NCBI GenBank assembly: GCA_001917905.1
Contig: MNEX01000016.1
Span: 1 to 33,303, forward strand
Length of the DNA stretch: 33,303 nt
Origin: Acidobacteria bacterium 13_1_40CM_65_14
GTDB lineage: Bacteria; Acidobacteriota; Vicinamibacteria; Vicinamibacterales; CAVVIG01
Direction: 5' to 3'
Part shown: positions 15,743 through 23,714 of the stretch, piece by piece
Numbering within the stretch: the stretch's first letter is position 1
How the letters are laid out: every line of letters starts with the position of its first letter
Program-made: the position numbers and the translations under genes
The notes under the pieces: generated by a model
Told to the model about the DNA's origin: nothing
Databases searched by the model: none
The model's input: only the letters and a program-made list of their open reading frames with translations

Positions 15743-16543
15743 ATGGTACCGCGCGTTCTGATCGTGACTGTGATGTGCCTTGCCGTTGTCCACGCGCAGA
15801 GTCCCGCGGCCCAGGCCCCGGCAGCAACATCGGCCACGTCCGCCACCTGTCCCGAAATGGCGACCGCGCTGACGGCCGTGATGCGGAACGACGTGCGATT
15901 ACGCGACTGGTCCAACCTTGCGCGCTACCGCGAGGCGAACCACGCGCTCTCGACTCCCGCGACGCGCGACGCGCGTGTCGTCTTCATGGGCGACTCGATC
16001 ACTGACGCGTGGCAGCAACCGCGCTACGGCGGATTCTTTCCGGGAAAGCCTTACGTCGATCGCGGAATCAGCGGTCAGACGACGCCTCAGATGCTGGTGC
16101 GCTTTCGTCCCGACGTCGTGGATCTCAAGCCGAAGGTGGTCGTGATTCTGGCGGGGACCAACGACATCGCCGGCAACACCGGCCCGATGACGAACGAAGA
16201 AATCGAAGGCAATCTGGCCTCGATGAGCGAGCTGGCGGATGCGAACCGCATCCGCGTCGTGCTCGCGAGCGTCACCCCGGTCAGCGCCTACCATGTCGCG
16301 TCAGCCAGCGCCGTTCCGCAAACGACGGCAAGACCGATGGCGCGCATTCACGCGTTGAACGAGTGGTTGAAGGCCTACGCCGCCGCGCACGGCGCCGTGT
16401 ATCTCGATTACTTTTCGGCGATGACCGATCCATCCGGCCTGCTGCGCGCGGAGCTGAGCGAGGACGACCTCCACCCCAACGCGAAGGGCTACGCGATCAT
16501 GGCACCGCTGGCGGAGGCGGCAATCACGCGTGCGCTGAAGTAA
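15743..16543 (+). CDS. secreted SGNH/GDSL-family hydrolase
   Basis: The 266-residue protein has a signal peptide (MVPRVLIVTVMCLAVVHAQ) and an SGNH-hydrolase domain. Block I is VVFMGDSITDAW (nucleophile Ser), block II GISGQTTPQ (Gly), block III ILAGTNDIAG (Asn), and block V DDLHPNAKGY (catalytic Asp-x-x-His). It is therefore a full-length, periplasmic or secreted esterase or lipase, often a carbohydrate deacetylase in this phylum. AAGGAG (15731-15736) precedes ATG 15743. It is divergent from the sigma gene and convergent with the next peptidase gene, 4 nt away. Substrate unknown. Confidence 0.92.
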   Translation: MVPRVLIVTVMCLAVVHAQSPAAQAPAATSATSATCPEMATALTAVMRNDVRLRDWSNLARYREANHALSTPATRDARVVFMGDSITDAWQQPRYGGFFPGKPYVDRGISGQTTPQMLVRFRPDVVDLKPKVVVILAGTNDIAGNTGPMTNEEIEGNLASMSELADANRIRVVLASVTPVSAYHVASASAVPQTTARPMARIHALNEWLKAYAAAHGAVYLDYFSAMTDPSGLLRAELSEDDLHPNAKGYAIMAPLAEAAITRALK

Positions 16544-16547
16544 GAAG

Positions 16548-17666
16548 TCACAGCTCGCTGACCGCTGCCCACCCTGGCACGCCGGTCGCCGTCCTCACCG
16601 CTCGCAGGATCGCGTCGGCCAACACTTCCGCCGCAATCGCGCCGAGCGAGGTCAGCGACACCGCCGCGTTCGACAGTCCGGTCGAAATCGCCAGCACCTG
16701 ATCGCCGTCGCCTTGCGTGTGGTACGGGTTGATCGCGCGCGCCGCGCCGGTGTTCGCCATCATCGCCAGCTTCGTCAGCTGCGTCTTGGTCAGCGCCACG
16801 TTCGTGCCGACCGCGGCAAGCGTCGTGGCGCGCAGAGCCTGGTCGGCAACCGGCGCGTTGGCGGCACGCCGCGTTTCGAGATCGCGACGTAAAAGCTCCA
16901 CAGAATGTGCGAAGTCGCGGCCGTCGGCCGTCCGCGCTCCGGCGACGATCGTTCCGCGTCGCCAGTCGACGACGTCGCCGGCGGCGTTGACGACGACGAG
17001 CGCCGCGATGACGACGTCGCCAAGGCGCACCGAGGCGCTGCCGACGCCGCCTTTCATGCCCCGCATGCCGCGGGCGACGAACATCTTTCCCACCGTCGCG
17101 CCGGCGCCCGCGCCGACGCTGCCTTCCGCGACGGCACTGGTTGTTGCCGACTGACACGCACGATACGCCTCGTCCGGTCCGACACGGATGCGGCCGTCGC
17201 CGATCGCCAGGTCGTCGAGCACAGCACCGACAACAATCGGCACGCGAACGTTCGGCACGCCCCAGTCGTACCCGACGTTGTGCTCTTCGAGGAAGCGAAC
17301 CACGCCGGCGGTCACGCCCAGCCCCATCGGTCCGCCGCCAGCGAACACGATGCCGTGAATGTGATCGAGTGGGCTCACCGGCTGGAGCATGACGCCGAGC
17401 GATTCCGCGGGCGCCGAGCCATCGTAGTCCGCGCCGGCGGTCGCCGGTTTGTCGAACAGAATCACGGTGCAGCCGGTCGGTCGCCGCATGTCCGTGAAAT
17501 GTCCGACACGGACGCCGCCGATGTCCGTGAAAGATCCGGCGGGCAGCGGCGGCGCCGGCTGGCTTGTGACGGCCATGGCCGCTGGCGCGCCCGAGCCAAT
17601 CGCCGTCGCGCCGATACTGCCAAGAAAGCGGCGTCGTGAAACTGTTGGCGTGCGCATGCCCACCAT
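16548..17666 (-). CDS. P1-family (DmpA-type) aminopeptidase, TAT-exported
   Basis: The 372-residue protein begins with a twin-arginine signal (SRRRFLGSIGATAIG). The mature part is a P1/DmpA-like N-terminal-nucleophile peptidase: GGVRVGHFTD, GCTVILFDKPATAG, GIVFAGGGPMGLGV, AVAEGSVGAGAGATVGKM, and the autocleavage site GGVGSASVRLGDVVIAAL with Ser as the new N-terminal nucleophile. It closes with NPYHTQGDGDQVLAIST. The family self-cleaves into alpha and beta chains and releases N-terminal amino acids (often D-amino acids or beta-amino acids). GNVGAG in DmpA is GSVGAG here. The start can be ATG 17666 or 17657. The 3' ends converge with the SGNH gene. Confidence 0.92.
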   Translation of the reverse strand: MVGMRTPTVSRRRFLGSIGATAIGSGAPAAMAVTSQPAPPLPAGSFTDIGGVRVGHFTDMRRPTGCTVILFDKPATAGADYDGSAPAESLGVMLQPVSPLDHIHGIVFAGGGPMGLGVTAGVVRFLEEHNVGYDWGVPNVRVPIVVGAVLDDLAIGDGRIRVGPDEAYRACQSATTSAVAEGSVGAGAGATVGKMFVARGMRGMKGGVGSASVRLGDVVIAALVVVNAAGDVVDWRRGTIVAGARTADGRDFAHSVELLRRDLETRRAANAPVADQALRATTLAAVGTNVALTKTQLTKLAMMANTGAARAINPYHTQGDGDQVLAISTGLSNAAVSLTSLGAIAAEVLADAILRAVRTATGVPGWAAVSEL

Positions 17667-17709
17667 GCTACGCCCGCGGCGCCGTTATCGGAGCGCGATG
17701 TCGATGCTA

Positions 17710-17715
17710 TATAAA
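17710..17715 (+). promoter_or_regulatory. -10-like TATAAA before the HAD gene
   Basis: TATAAA is followed by 6 nt and ATG 17722. The same stretch also contains AAAGGTG, usable as a ribosome site, so leaderless and normal initiation cannot be told apart. Either way the start at 17722 is favoured over ATG 17698 or 17704. Confidence 0.3.
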
Positions 17716-17721
17716 GGTGCC

Positions 17722-18462
17722 ATGCCGCCGCGCGGGCTCGACCTCATTGCCTTCGATGGCGACGACACGCTCTGGCACAACGAGCGCAGCTACCGCGAGG
17801 GGCGCGAGCGATTTCGCCAGCTGCTGGCTCGCGCGGGCGTCGTGCTCAGCGAAGAGGAGATGGAGGCGTCAGTCAACCGAACCGAGCTCGCGAATCTGGA
17901 CTATTACGGCTATGGCGTTTCCAGCTTTGTGCTGTCGCTGATCGAGACCGCGATCGATCTCACCGGTGGCCGGATCACAGGCGCGGATCTCCGGGGAACG
18001 ATCGAGTTGGCGAAGCACATGCTGAGGGAGGACATCGAACTGTTCCCGAGCGTCCGCGAGGTCCTCACCGCGCTGGCGGCGTCCTATCCATTGATGCTCG
18101 TCACCAAGGGCGACCTTCTGCACCAGACGTCGAAGCTCGAACGCTCAGGCTTGCGCGACTGCTTCCGCTTCGTCGAGGTCGTGAGCCACAAGACGGCCGA
18201 CGTGTATGCCGCGATCCTGGTCCGTCACGGCGTCGATCCGAATTGCTTTCTGATGATCGGCAATTCCCTGCGATCCGATGTCCTCCCCGTCGTCGAGGCC
18301 GGAGGATGGGCGGTCCACATCCCGGCCGCCCTGAGCTGGTCGCACGAACATGCCGACGTGCCGCCGCATGCGAAAGGCCGCTACTTCGAAGTGACGGCGC
18401 TCGAACATCTGCCGGACGTCATCGAAACGCTCGCCAAGAGTGCGGTGCGAAATTCGGCGTAG
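17722..18462 (+). CDS. HAD-family hydrolase
   Basis: The 246-residue protein begins MPPRGLDLIAFDGDDTLWHNE, holding HAD motif I (DGDDTLW, Asp nucleophile). The helical cap follows, then motif II/III as LVTKGDLLHQ (Lys plus Ser/Thr-type region), K in VVSHKTADVYAA, and motif IV FLMIGNSLRSDVLPVVEAG. It is most like the subfamily I HAD phosphatases (YjjG/phosphoglycolate-phosphatase-like), cytoplasmic. Motif IV has the pattern GNSLRSD rather than GDxxxD. It is divergent from the P1 peptidase, with only 55 bp between. Substrate unknown. Confidence 0.88.
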   Translation: MPPRGLDLIAFDGDDTLWHNERSYREGRERFRQLLARAGVVLSEEEMEASVNRTELANLDYYGYGVSSFVLSLIETAIDLTGGRITGADLRGTIELAKHMLREDIELFPSVREVLTALAASYPLMLVTKGDLLHQTSKLERSGLRDCFRFVEVVSHKTADVYAAILVRHGVDPNCFLMIGNSLRSDVLPVVEAGGWAVHIPAALSWSHEHADVPPHAKGRYFEVTALEHLPDVIETLAKSAVRNSA

Positions 18463-18514
18463 CGCAGCCTCTCTCAAGGGATGCCGCCGACGGCGCAAAC
18501 CTCAAGCCCAGTGC

Positions 18515-18580
18515 GCGGCGGCAGGACGGCATCTCGCTTCGCGATCCGTTGATCGGCCGGCCGGAAAAACGTCGCGGCGA
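18515..18580 (+). repeat. inverted-repeat pair A, left copy
   Basis: This copy and the reverse complement of 18701-18773 share GACGGC(A/G)TCTCGC, GCGATCCGT, GGCCGG and, at the end, GTCGCGGCG after an A-run. The copies are about 120 bp apart and face each other. They differ by several small indels, so they are old. Confidence 0.55.
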
Positions 18581-18700
18581 CTCGGTACGCTTTCGCTGCC
18601 GCGGCGGTCACGGTTGTTGCCACATCCGCGCATAGGAAGGAGCGGCGCTTCGGGCAACTCCACCGCCCGTGCCGTACCGACCAGACCGCCGCGATGCTCG

Positions 18701-18773
18701 CGCCGCGACGCTTTTCGTGCGAATAAGTCGCCCGGCCTTTACGGATCGCTACGCGAGACGCCGTCCCGCCGCC
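18701..18773 (-). repeat. inverted-repeat pair A, right copy
   Basis: Reverse complement of the left copy at 18515-18580; see there for shared blocks. It carries an additional ~10-nt insertion (ACTTATTCGC) between GGCCGG and the A-run. Confidence 0.55.
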
Positions 18774-18807
18774 AGTGTCAGGCCTCAAGCCTTGCGGGAC
18801 GTCTCTC

Positions 18808-18914
18808 GCGTCCGTCAGATTTCAGCGGCCGAGGACCTCGGGCCGCGACGCCTCGAACTCGCGTGACACGCGTCAGCCGGTAAAACGCCTCCGCAGGCGT
18901 CCGGCCGCGGCGAT
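18808..18914 (+). repeat. inverted-repeat pair B, left copy
   Basis: It contains CGGCCGAGGACCTCG (18826-18840), which recurs perfectly (15/15) in reverse complement at 19060-19074. Outside the core the copies share GCGTCCG, CGCGTG, AAAACGCCTCC and CGCGGCGAT in the same order with small indels. Confidence 0.6.
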
Positions 18915-18989
18915 CCTGATTGACGCCCGAATGCCCTCGATCAAGCACGGACCGTCCCTGTTCTTGGGACGAGCGTTGAAGTCAGCTGA

Positions 18990-19088
18990 ATCGCCGCGGG
19001 GAGCGACAGCGGTGGCCGAAGGAGGCGTTTTTCCACGCGACGTTCGGGCGGCGTCGGCACGAGGTCCTCGGCCGCGATCCGCGGACGC
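18990..19088 (-). repeat. inverted-repeat pair B, right copy
   Basis: Reverse complement of 18808-18914, with a perfect 15-bp core at 19060-19074. The two copies are separated by 75 bp, so RNA across them could fold into a long imperfect hairpin downstream of the TonB receptor gene. Confidence 0.6.
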
Positions 19089-19218
19089 TCGGTGAGCGGA
19101 CCTTCGCTCGTCCGCAGTGGCGAGTGTAATTCTGCGATGCCCTTTTTCGCGCTGCCAGGGCGGCCGTTGGCCTGCATTTCGAGCGGCCGCCGTCGATTTT
19201 CAACGCGCTCTGAACTGA

Positions 19219-22200
19219 CTAAAAGGTCACCTTCACGGCGATCTGCACCTGACGTGGATCGCCGACGCCCTGCCTCAGGAAGCCGTCGAAGTTGAACAGC
19301 GCCGGCGTCGTCAGCGGATTGACGTTGTTCGCGTTGTTGAGCGTGTTGAACATCTCGAGGCTGGGAATGATTTGGACGGTCGGGCCCGCGCGGAATGCGC
19401 GCTGCAGCCGCCAATCGAGCGAGAAGTATTTGTTGTCCTTCCGATCCCAGTTGCGGCCGCGGTCGACGCCGTTCAGTACGCGCTGCGACGAGGTGATGGG
19501 CTGCGCCGTTCGTCCCTGCATGCGGACGTTGATCCGGAACTGCTGCGGCAGCTCCGCGTAGGTGAAGAAATTGAACTTGTGACGGATGTCGCGGTCCGAC
19601 GGTCCGTAATCCAGGCTGAGATCGTAGAAGTTGAACGAGCGATCGGTGAACGGATCGCGCTCGTTCGAGTCGTCGTCCTGATCCTTGGCGAGCACGTAGT
19701 TCGCTTCGAGCTGGTACTTCTGCGAGAAGCGTTTGCGGATGCCGAACGTGCCGCCGCGGTACAGGCCATGGCCGCGGCTGTTGGTCACGAATACATCGCT
19801 CAGTTGAGGCTCGAACGGGTTGTCTCCCACGTACGTCGTCGTGTCACGCGTCGGAGGTTGGACGGCCGCGGCCGCCGTGCCGTGCGCGTTGTAATTCAGG
19901 AAGCGCGTCAGGTGCACGCTCTTCGCGACCGTGAAGTCGACGTATGCCGCCAGGCTCGGCGCCAGCTCACGGTCGAATCCGACGTTGACGCTGTAGACGC
20001 GCGGGTTGCGATAGTCGCGGTCGAAGACGCGGACGCCGGTGAATAACGGGAAGGTGCCCGCCGGGACGGAGCTCGGCGCGAGCAGGTTCGGCCACACGGG
20101 CATGTCGGCAAACGCCGTGAACGCCGTGTTGCGAAAATCGCTCTTCTGCTGAATTCCGTTGGTCGTCACCGATCCGACCTGAGTGAGCATGTTCTGCCTG
20201 GCGTAGTAGATGCCGGCGCTGCCGCGGAGGACCGACTTGCCATCCTGGTTCACATCCCAGGCAAACCCTGCTCGCGGCTGAAACTGCTTCCACTGATCGG
20301 GAAGCGTGCCGTCGGACGGAAATCGCGGATCGCTCAGGAAGCGCGCGTACGCCGTGGTCTTCGGATCGACCGTGGCCGGCATCGACTGCGCGTCCCACCG
20401 GAATCCGTAGTCCACGGTCAGCCCGTGACCGGCCTGCCATTTGTCCTGCACGAACAGCGCGAGCTCTTCATTGTTGATGTCAGATGCTCCGGCCGCGTCG
20501 CGCGCAATGCCGTCCGGGCTGCTGCTCTGCAGGTAGAAGAGGAGCGGACCGCCGGTCGCCGTCGAGCCCGCGGGGCAACTCGCCGGCGCCGTGACGTACG
20601 CGCCGTTCGAGCAGCCGACGGTGAACGGCCCGAATCCTCCCGCCGCTGCCGGCGACGCGTAACGCAGGAATCCGGTCACGCTGTCGAAGATGTAGCGCCC
20701 TTCGAAGAAGCCGCGAAAGACCTGCACGTTCTTGGTGTGCACCCACTCGCCGCCGGTCTTGATCGTGTGTTTCCCAGTGACGATCGAGAAGTTGTTTTTG
20801 ATCTGGAATCGCTTGACCGCCTCGTCGATGTTTGGCGCGAGGAAAAAAGGATTGCCGAAGCGGAACGTCGTCGCGAAACCCATGGCGGTGTCCGCGGGGA
20901 CCGACGATGGCGTTGCCGACCGCGGGCGGTCTTCGCGCGAATACGTGACGTGGAACTCGTTCAGCTTGTTCGAGGTCACCGTGCTGAACAGGTTCACGTT
21001 CAGAACGTTGATCTTCGACGGTCCCTCGATGCCGTTGGCCGAATTCCCGTACGTCGCGACGTCGAACGTCTGGTTCGTGTTCTTCGAGTAGTCGAAGTTG
21101 TACGACGCGGACAACGTGTTTTTGGGCGTGAGGTTCCAATCCACCTTCGCCAACATCGCGTTGTTGTTGATCGCGTGCGTAATGGGCTGCCCTTCGTCCT
21201 GCCCACGCCTCGTGCGGAAAAAGTTCAGCAGCGCGAGCCGCTGACAATCCGCACTGCTGTTGATCGACGCTTCGTTGGCGGCCAGCGTCGGAGCGCTCAC
21301 GGAGCACGGCGTGCCGATCGTCTCTGACAAGTTCGGGCGCAGAAGATTCTCGCGGACGCCTTCGAGCGCCAGGAAATAGAACGCCTTGTTCTGCGTCAGC
21401 GGACCGCCGACGGTGCCGCCGAACTGCTCGCGGTGAAAATCTGTGAGCGGCTTGCCGTCCGAGGTCTTCGACGTGAGCCCTTCCACGCGCTGGTGGTGGA
21501 ACAGTGAGCCCTTCACCTCGTTCGTTCCCGACTTGGTCACGACGTTGACGACGCCGCCGGCCGTGCGTCCGAATTCAGCGCTGGCGCCGGTCGCGATCAC
21601 CTGGAACTCCTTGACCGCTTCGAGCGTGATGTCGATCGCCGCACGCTGGCCGCCCACTTGCTCGCCGAAGAAGCCGTTGGTGTAGTCGCCGCCATCGAGG
21701 CTGATGCTGTTGAACACGCCGCGCTGTCCAGAGAAGGTGATCTCGTCGCCGTCCGGTCCCTGCACGACGCTGACTCCAGGCGTGAGCGTCAGGAGATCCT
21801 CGAACTTGCGACCGAGGATCGGCGTCGATTCGATCGTTCTCTCGTCGAGCGTGCTGGTCGCCGCCGTGCGCGTCGTCTCAACCGCCGGCGACTGCGTCGT
21901 GACCGTGACCGTCTCCGCAATGCCGGAGACCTTCATCGCCGGTGCGAGTCGCACAGCCTCTCCCACGGTCACGATGACGTTTTCCTGCACCAGAGTGGCG
22001 AACCCGGACAGCTTGAGTGTGACGGTGTAGCGGCCGGGCGGGAGCTGGAGCGCGACGAACCGGCCGTCGCGATCTGTGGTCAGCGTACGCGTGAGGTTGG
22101 TCTCGACATTGCGGATCTCGACGTCAACGCCCGGCAGAACCGCGCCGCTGGCGTCGACGACGGTGCTGTCGATGACACCGGTCGTAATCTGCGATTGGGC

Positions 22201-22263
22201 CGCCAAGGGCGAGGTCAGGACCAGCGAGACGATGACCGTCGTGAGCGCATGCAGGACTCGCAT
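19219..22263 (-). CDS. TonB-dependent receptor, Oar-like with CarboxypepD_reg domain
   Basis: The 1014-residue outer-membrane protein has a signal peptide (MRVLHALTTVIVSLVLTSPLAAQ). A carboxypeptidase-regulatory-like domain follows (about 25-105: VDASGAVLPGVDVEIRNVETN, LPPGRYTVTLKLSGFATLV). A plug domain (about 110-240: SISLDGGDYTNGFFGEQ, TGASAEFGRTAGGVVNVVTKSG) and a long beta-barrel end in QVQIAVKVTF, the expected terminal aromatic. It is full length. This Oar-like class is greatly expanded in Acidobacteriota and is thought to import oligosaccharides or other large substrates. A GGAGG site 5 nt before ATG 22263 is good. A glycosyltransferase gene starts divergently 120 nt away. Substrate unknown. 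Confidence 0.95.
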   Translation of the reverse strand: MRVLHALTTVIVSLVLTSPLAAQSQITTGVIDSTVVDASGAVLPGVDVEIRNVETNLTRTLTTDRDGRFVALQLPPGRYTVTLKLSGFATLVQENVIVTVGEAVRLAPAMKVSGIAETVTVTTQSPAVETTRTAATSTLDERTIESTPILGRKFEDLLTLTPGVSVVQGPDGDEITFSGQRGVFNSISLDGGDYTNGFFGEQVGGQRAAIDITLEAVKEFQVIATGASAEFGRTAGGVVNVVTKSGTNEVKGSLFHHQRVEGLTSKTSDGKPLTDFHREQFGGTVGGPLTQNKAFYFLALEGVRENLLRPNLSETIGTPCSVSAPTLAANEASINSSADCQRLALLNFFRTRRGQDEGQPITHAINNNAMLAKVDWNLTPKNTLSASYNFDYSKNTNQTFDVATYGNSANGIEGPSKINVLNVNLFSTVTSNKLNEFHVTYSREDRPRSATPSSVPADTAMGFATTFRFGNPFFLAPNIDEAVKRFQIKNNFSIVTGKHTIKTGGEWVHTKNVQVFRGFFEGRYIFDSVTGFLRYASPAAAGGFGPFTVGCSNGAYVTAPASCPAGSTATGGPLLFYLQSSSPDGIARDAAGASDINNEELALFVQDKWQAGHGLTVDYGFRWDAQSMPATVDPKTTAYARFLSDPRFPSDGTLPDQWKQFQPRAGFAWDVNQDGKSVLRGSAGIYYARQNMLTQVGSVTTNGIQQKSDFRNTAFTAFADMPVWPNLLAPSSVPAGTFPLFTGVRVFDRDYRNPRVYSVNVGFDRELAPSLAAYVDFTVAKSVHLTRFLNYNAHGTAAAAVQPPTRDTTTYVGDNPFEPQLSDVFVTNSRGHGLYRGGTFGIRKRFSQKYQLEANYVLAKDQDDDSNERDPFTDRSFNFYDLSLDYGPSDRDIRHKFNFFTYAELPQQFRINVRMQGRTAQPITSSQRVLNGVDRGRNWDRKDNKYFSLDWRLQRAFRAGPTVQIIPSLEMFNTLNNANNVNPLTTPALFNFDGFLRQGVGDPRQVQIAVKVTF

Positions 22264-22382
22264 CGTTGCCTCCGTCTGCGCGAATCATCCATCCTCGCGC
22301 GCCGTTCTGGCGCGATTTTTTGTGGCCGTCGCAAAGAACCTGTGCAATCACTGGCTCAACTCCGCGCCAGAATGACGCTTGG

Positions 22383-23678
22383 ATGCCCAACACTGCGTCG
22401 GTCGGATACATTCCTTATTCGCCGAGTGCGCCTGGCGTCGACGCCAGGTGGCTGGCCGATGCCTTGAGGTGCGGCGTCGACCTCTTCGATGGCCGCGAGA
22501 CGTTCAACCTCGGAGACCACCAGGATCTTCCGGACGCCGACCGCGTGTGCGCGGCGGTCAGGCCACTGCTCACACACCAATGGATCGTGGCTGAGGGTCC
22601 CGGCGCGTTCCTCTGGGCCGCGGTGTTGAGAGCGAGCGGCTTCGACGGCGGAGTGACCGTCCTTCCATACCTCAATCCTACGTCGTGGTTCGACGTGTCG
22701 GTGCTCGGCGTCTATCTTCGCTTCGCGAACCCATATGACCGCGTGTTTGTCGGCTCGACCGCGTCGGCCGGCATCTACCGCGGCTTCGGCATCGAGGCGC
22801 GCGTCGGCGACCCGTACGGCATCGATTGCGATGTGTTCCGGCCGCGCACCGACTTTCGCACCGCGCTCGAGCCGCTGGGTGTCACCAGCGGCCCGATCAT
22901 TTTGTTCGCGGGTCGAGCGGAGCCCGACAAGGATCTGTACCGGCTGCTTGGCGCCGCGCTCAAGGCGAAGATCCTGTTTCCCGATCTTCACATCCTCATC
23001 GCCACTCATGTCGTCGACCACTCCTACTTGTCCATCGTCGATCGTCTCCTCGGTGAAGAGCGCGGCCTTCACCTGATCCTGAATCCATCACGGGATCGGC
23101 TGGCTCGTCTCTACACCGCGGCCGATGTCTTCGTCACCGCCTCCACGAGTCACTTCGAGACGTTCGGCCGCGCGCCCGCGGAGGCCCTTGCCTGCGGCAC
23201 GGGCGCCATCGCTCCGCGTTACGACGGTTTCGCCGACGTGCTGGCACAGCCGGGAGGACGGCTCGTGGACGTCGAGCTCGAAGACGGCGTACCTCGCGTG
23301 CGCGAGGCGGCGCTGCTGCGCGCCATCTACGAGGAGCTCAGCGCGAAAGACAAGCCGTCGCCGGAAACGATCTCGACGATCGCGCGTCGCCGATTCTGCC
23401 GCGCGCGCAATGTCGGGCTCCTCGCGCATCTGATTGAGCTTCCGTCGGAGACGCCGGCGGTCCTGCCGGGCGTCGCGCCGGTCGACGTGCCGATTCCGGA
23501 TCGCTGGCGCGCCGCCCTCGCGGACATGCAGGCCATGCGGCCCGAACAGGCGCTCGCGCATCTCTGGGACACGTGCGAACACGTGACGCTGCGCGAATTC
23601 GACGGCGTGTTCCGGACGGCCGTTCGGGTGGCGCTCGCCGAGTCTGTGCGAGCGTCGGCCGCTGCCGCTGGAGTCTGA
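22383..23678 (+). CDS. GT-B glycosyltransferase (GT4-like)
   Basis: The 431-residue protein has the C-terminal GT-B signature: IILFAGRAEPDKDLYRLLGA, RLARLYTAADVFVTASTSHFETFGRAPAEALACGTGAIAPRYDGFADVL (Glu-x7-Glu-type donor site). The preceding half (IAPRY-like, VGSTASAGIYRGFGIEARVGDPYGIDCDVFRP) is the acceptor domain. It is cytoplasmic and probably uses a nucleotide sugar. ATG 22383 begins MPNTASVGYIPYSP, the expected family N-terminus; the frame is open from 22266 but that part has no resemblance. No ribosome site is obvious. A class A beta-lactamase gene begins 36 nt after its stop. Acceptor unknown. Confidence 0.86.
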   Translation: MPNTASVGYIPYSPSAPGVDARWLADALRCGVDLFDGRETFNLGDHQDLPDADRVCAAVRPLLTHQWIVAEGPGAFLWAAVLRASGFDGGVTVLPYLNPTSWFDVSVLGVYLRFANPYDRVFVGSTASAGIYRGFGIEARVGDPYGIDCDVFRPRTDFRTALEPLGVTSGPIILFAGRAEPDKDLYRLLGAALKAKILFPDLHILIATHVVDHSYLSIVDRLLGEERGLHLILNPSRDRLARLYTAADVFVTASTSHFETFGRAPAEALACGTGAIAPRYDGFADVLAQPGGRLVDVELEDGVPRVREAALLRAIYEELSAKDKPSPETISTIARRRFCRARNVGLLAHLIELPSETPAVLPGVAPVDVPIPDRWRAALADMQAMRPEQALAHLWDTCEHVTLREFDGVFRTAVRVALAESVRASAAAAGV

Positions 23679-23698
23679 TCGTCATGCCGGTCTTTATG

Positions 23699-23710
23699 AG
23701 ACGATCGTCT
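23699..23710. promoter_or_regulatory. 12-bp palindrome at the beta-lactamase start
   Basis: AGACGATCGTCT is a perfect 12-bp palindrome ending 4 nt before ATG 23715, so a bound protein or hairpin would affect its translation. The nearest ribosome site, GAGG, touches the ATG and is poorly spaced. Confidence 0.35.
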
Positions 23711-23714
23711 GAGG

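Larger units (their letters stand above)
18463..19218. other. 756-bp gene-free region with inverted repeats
   Basis: Between the convergent ends of the HAD gene and the TonB receptor gene there is no supportable gene: open frames here are short, Arg/Ser-rich and mutually overlapping. The sequence is organised as two pairs of diverged inverted repeats, listed separately. Confidence 0.6.

Noticed and set aside
18463..19218. Short frames between HAD and TonB genes as genes
   Set aside because: Arg/Ser-rich, overlapping in several frames, no ribosome sites or family motifs, and they span diverged inverted repeats.
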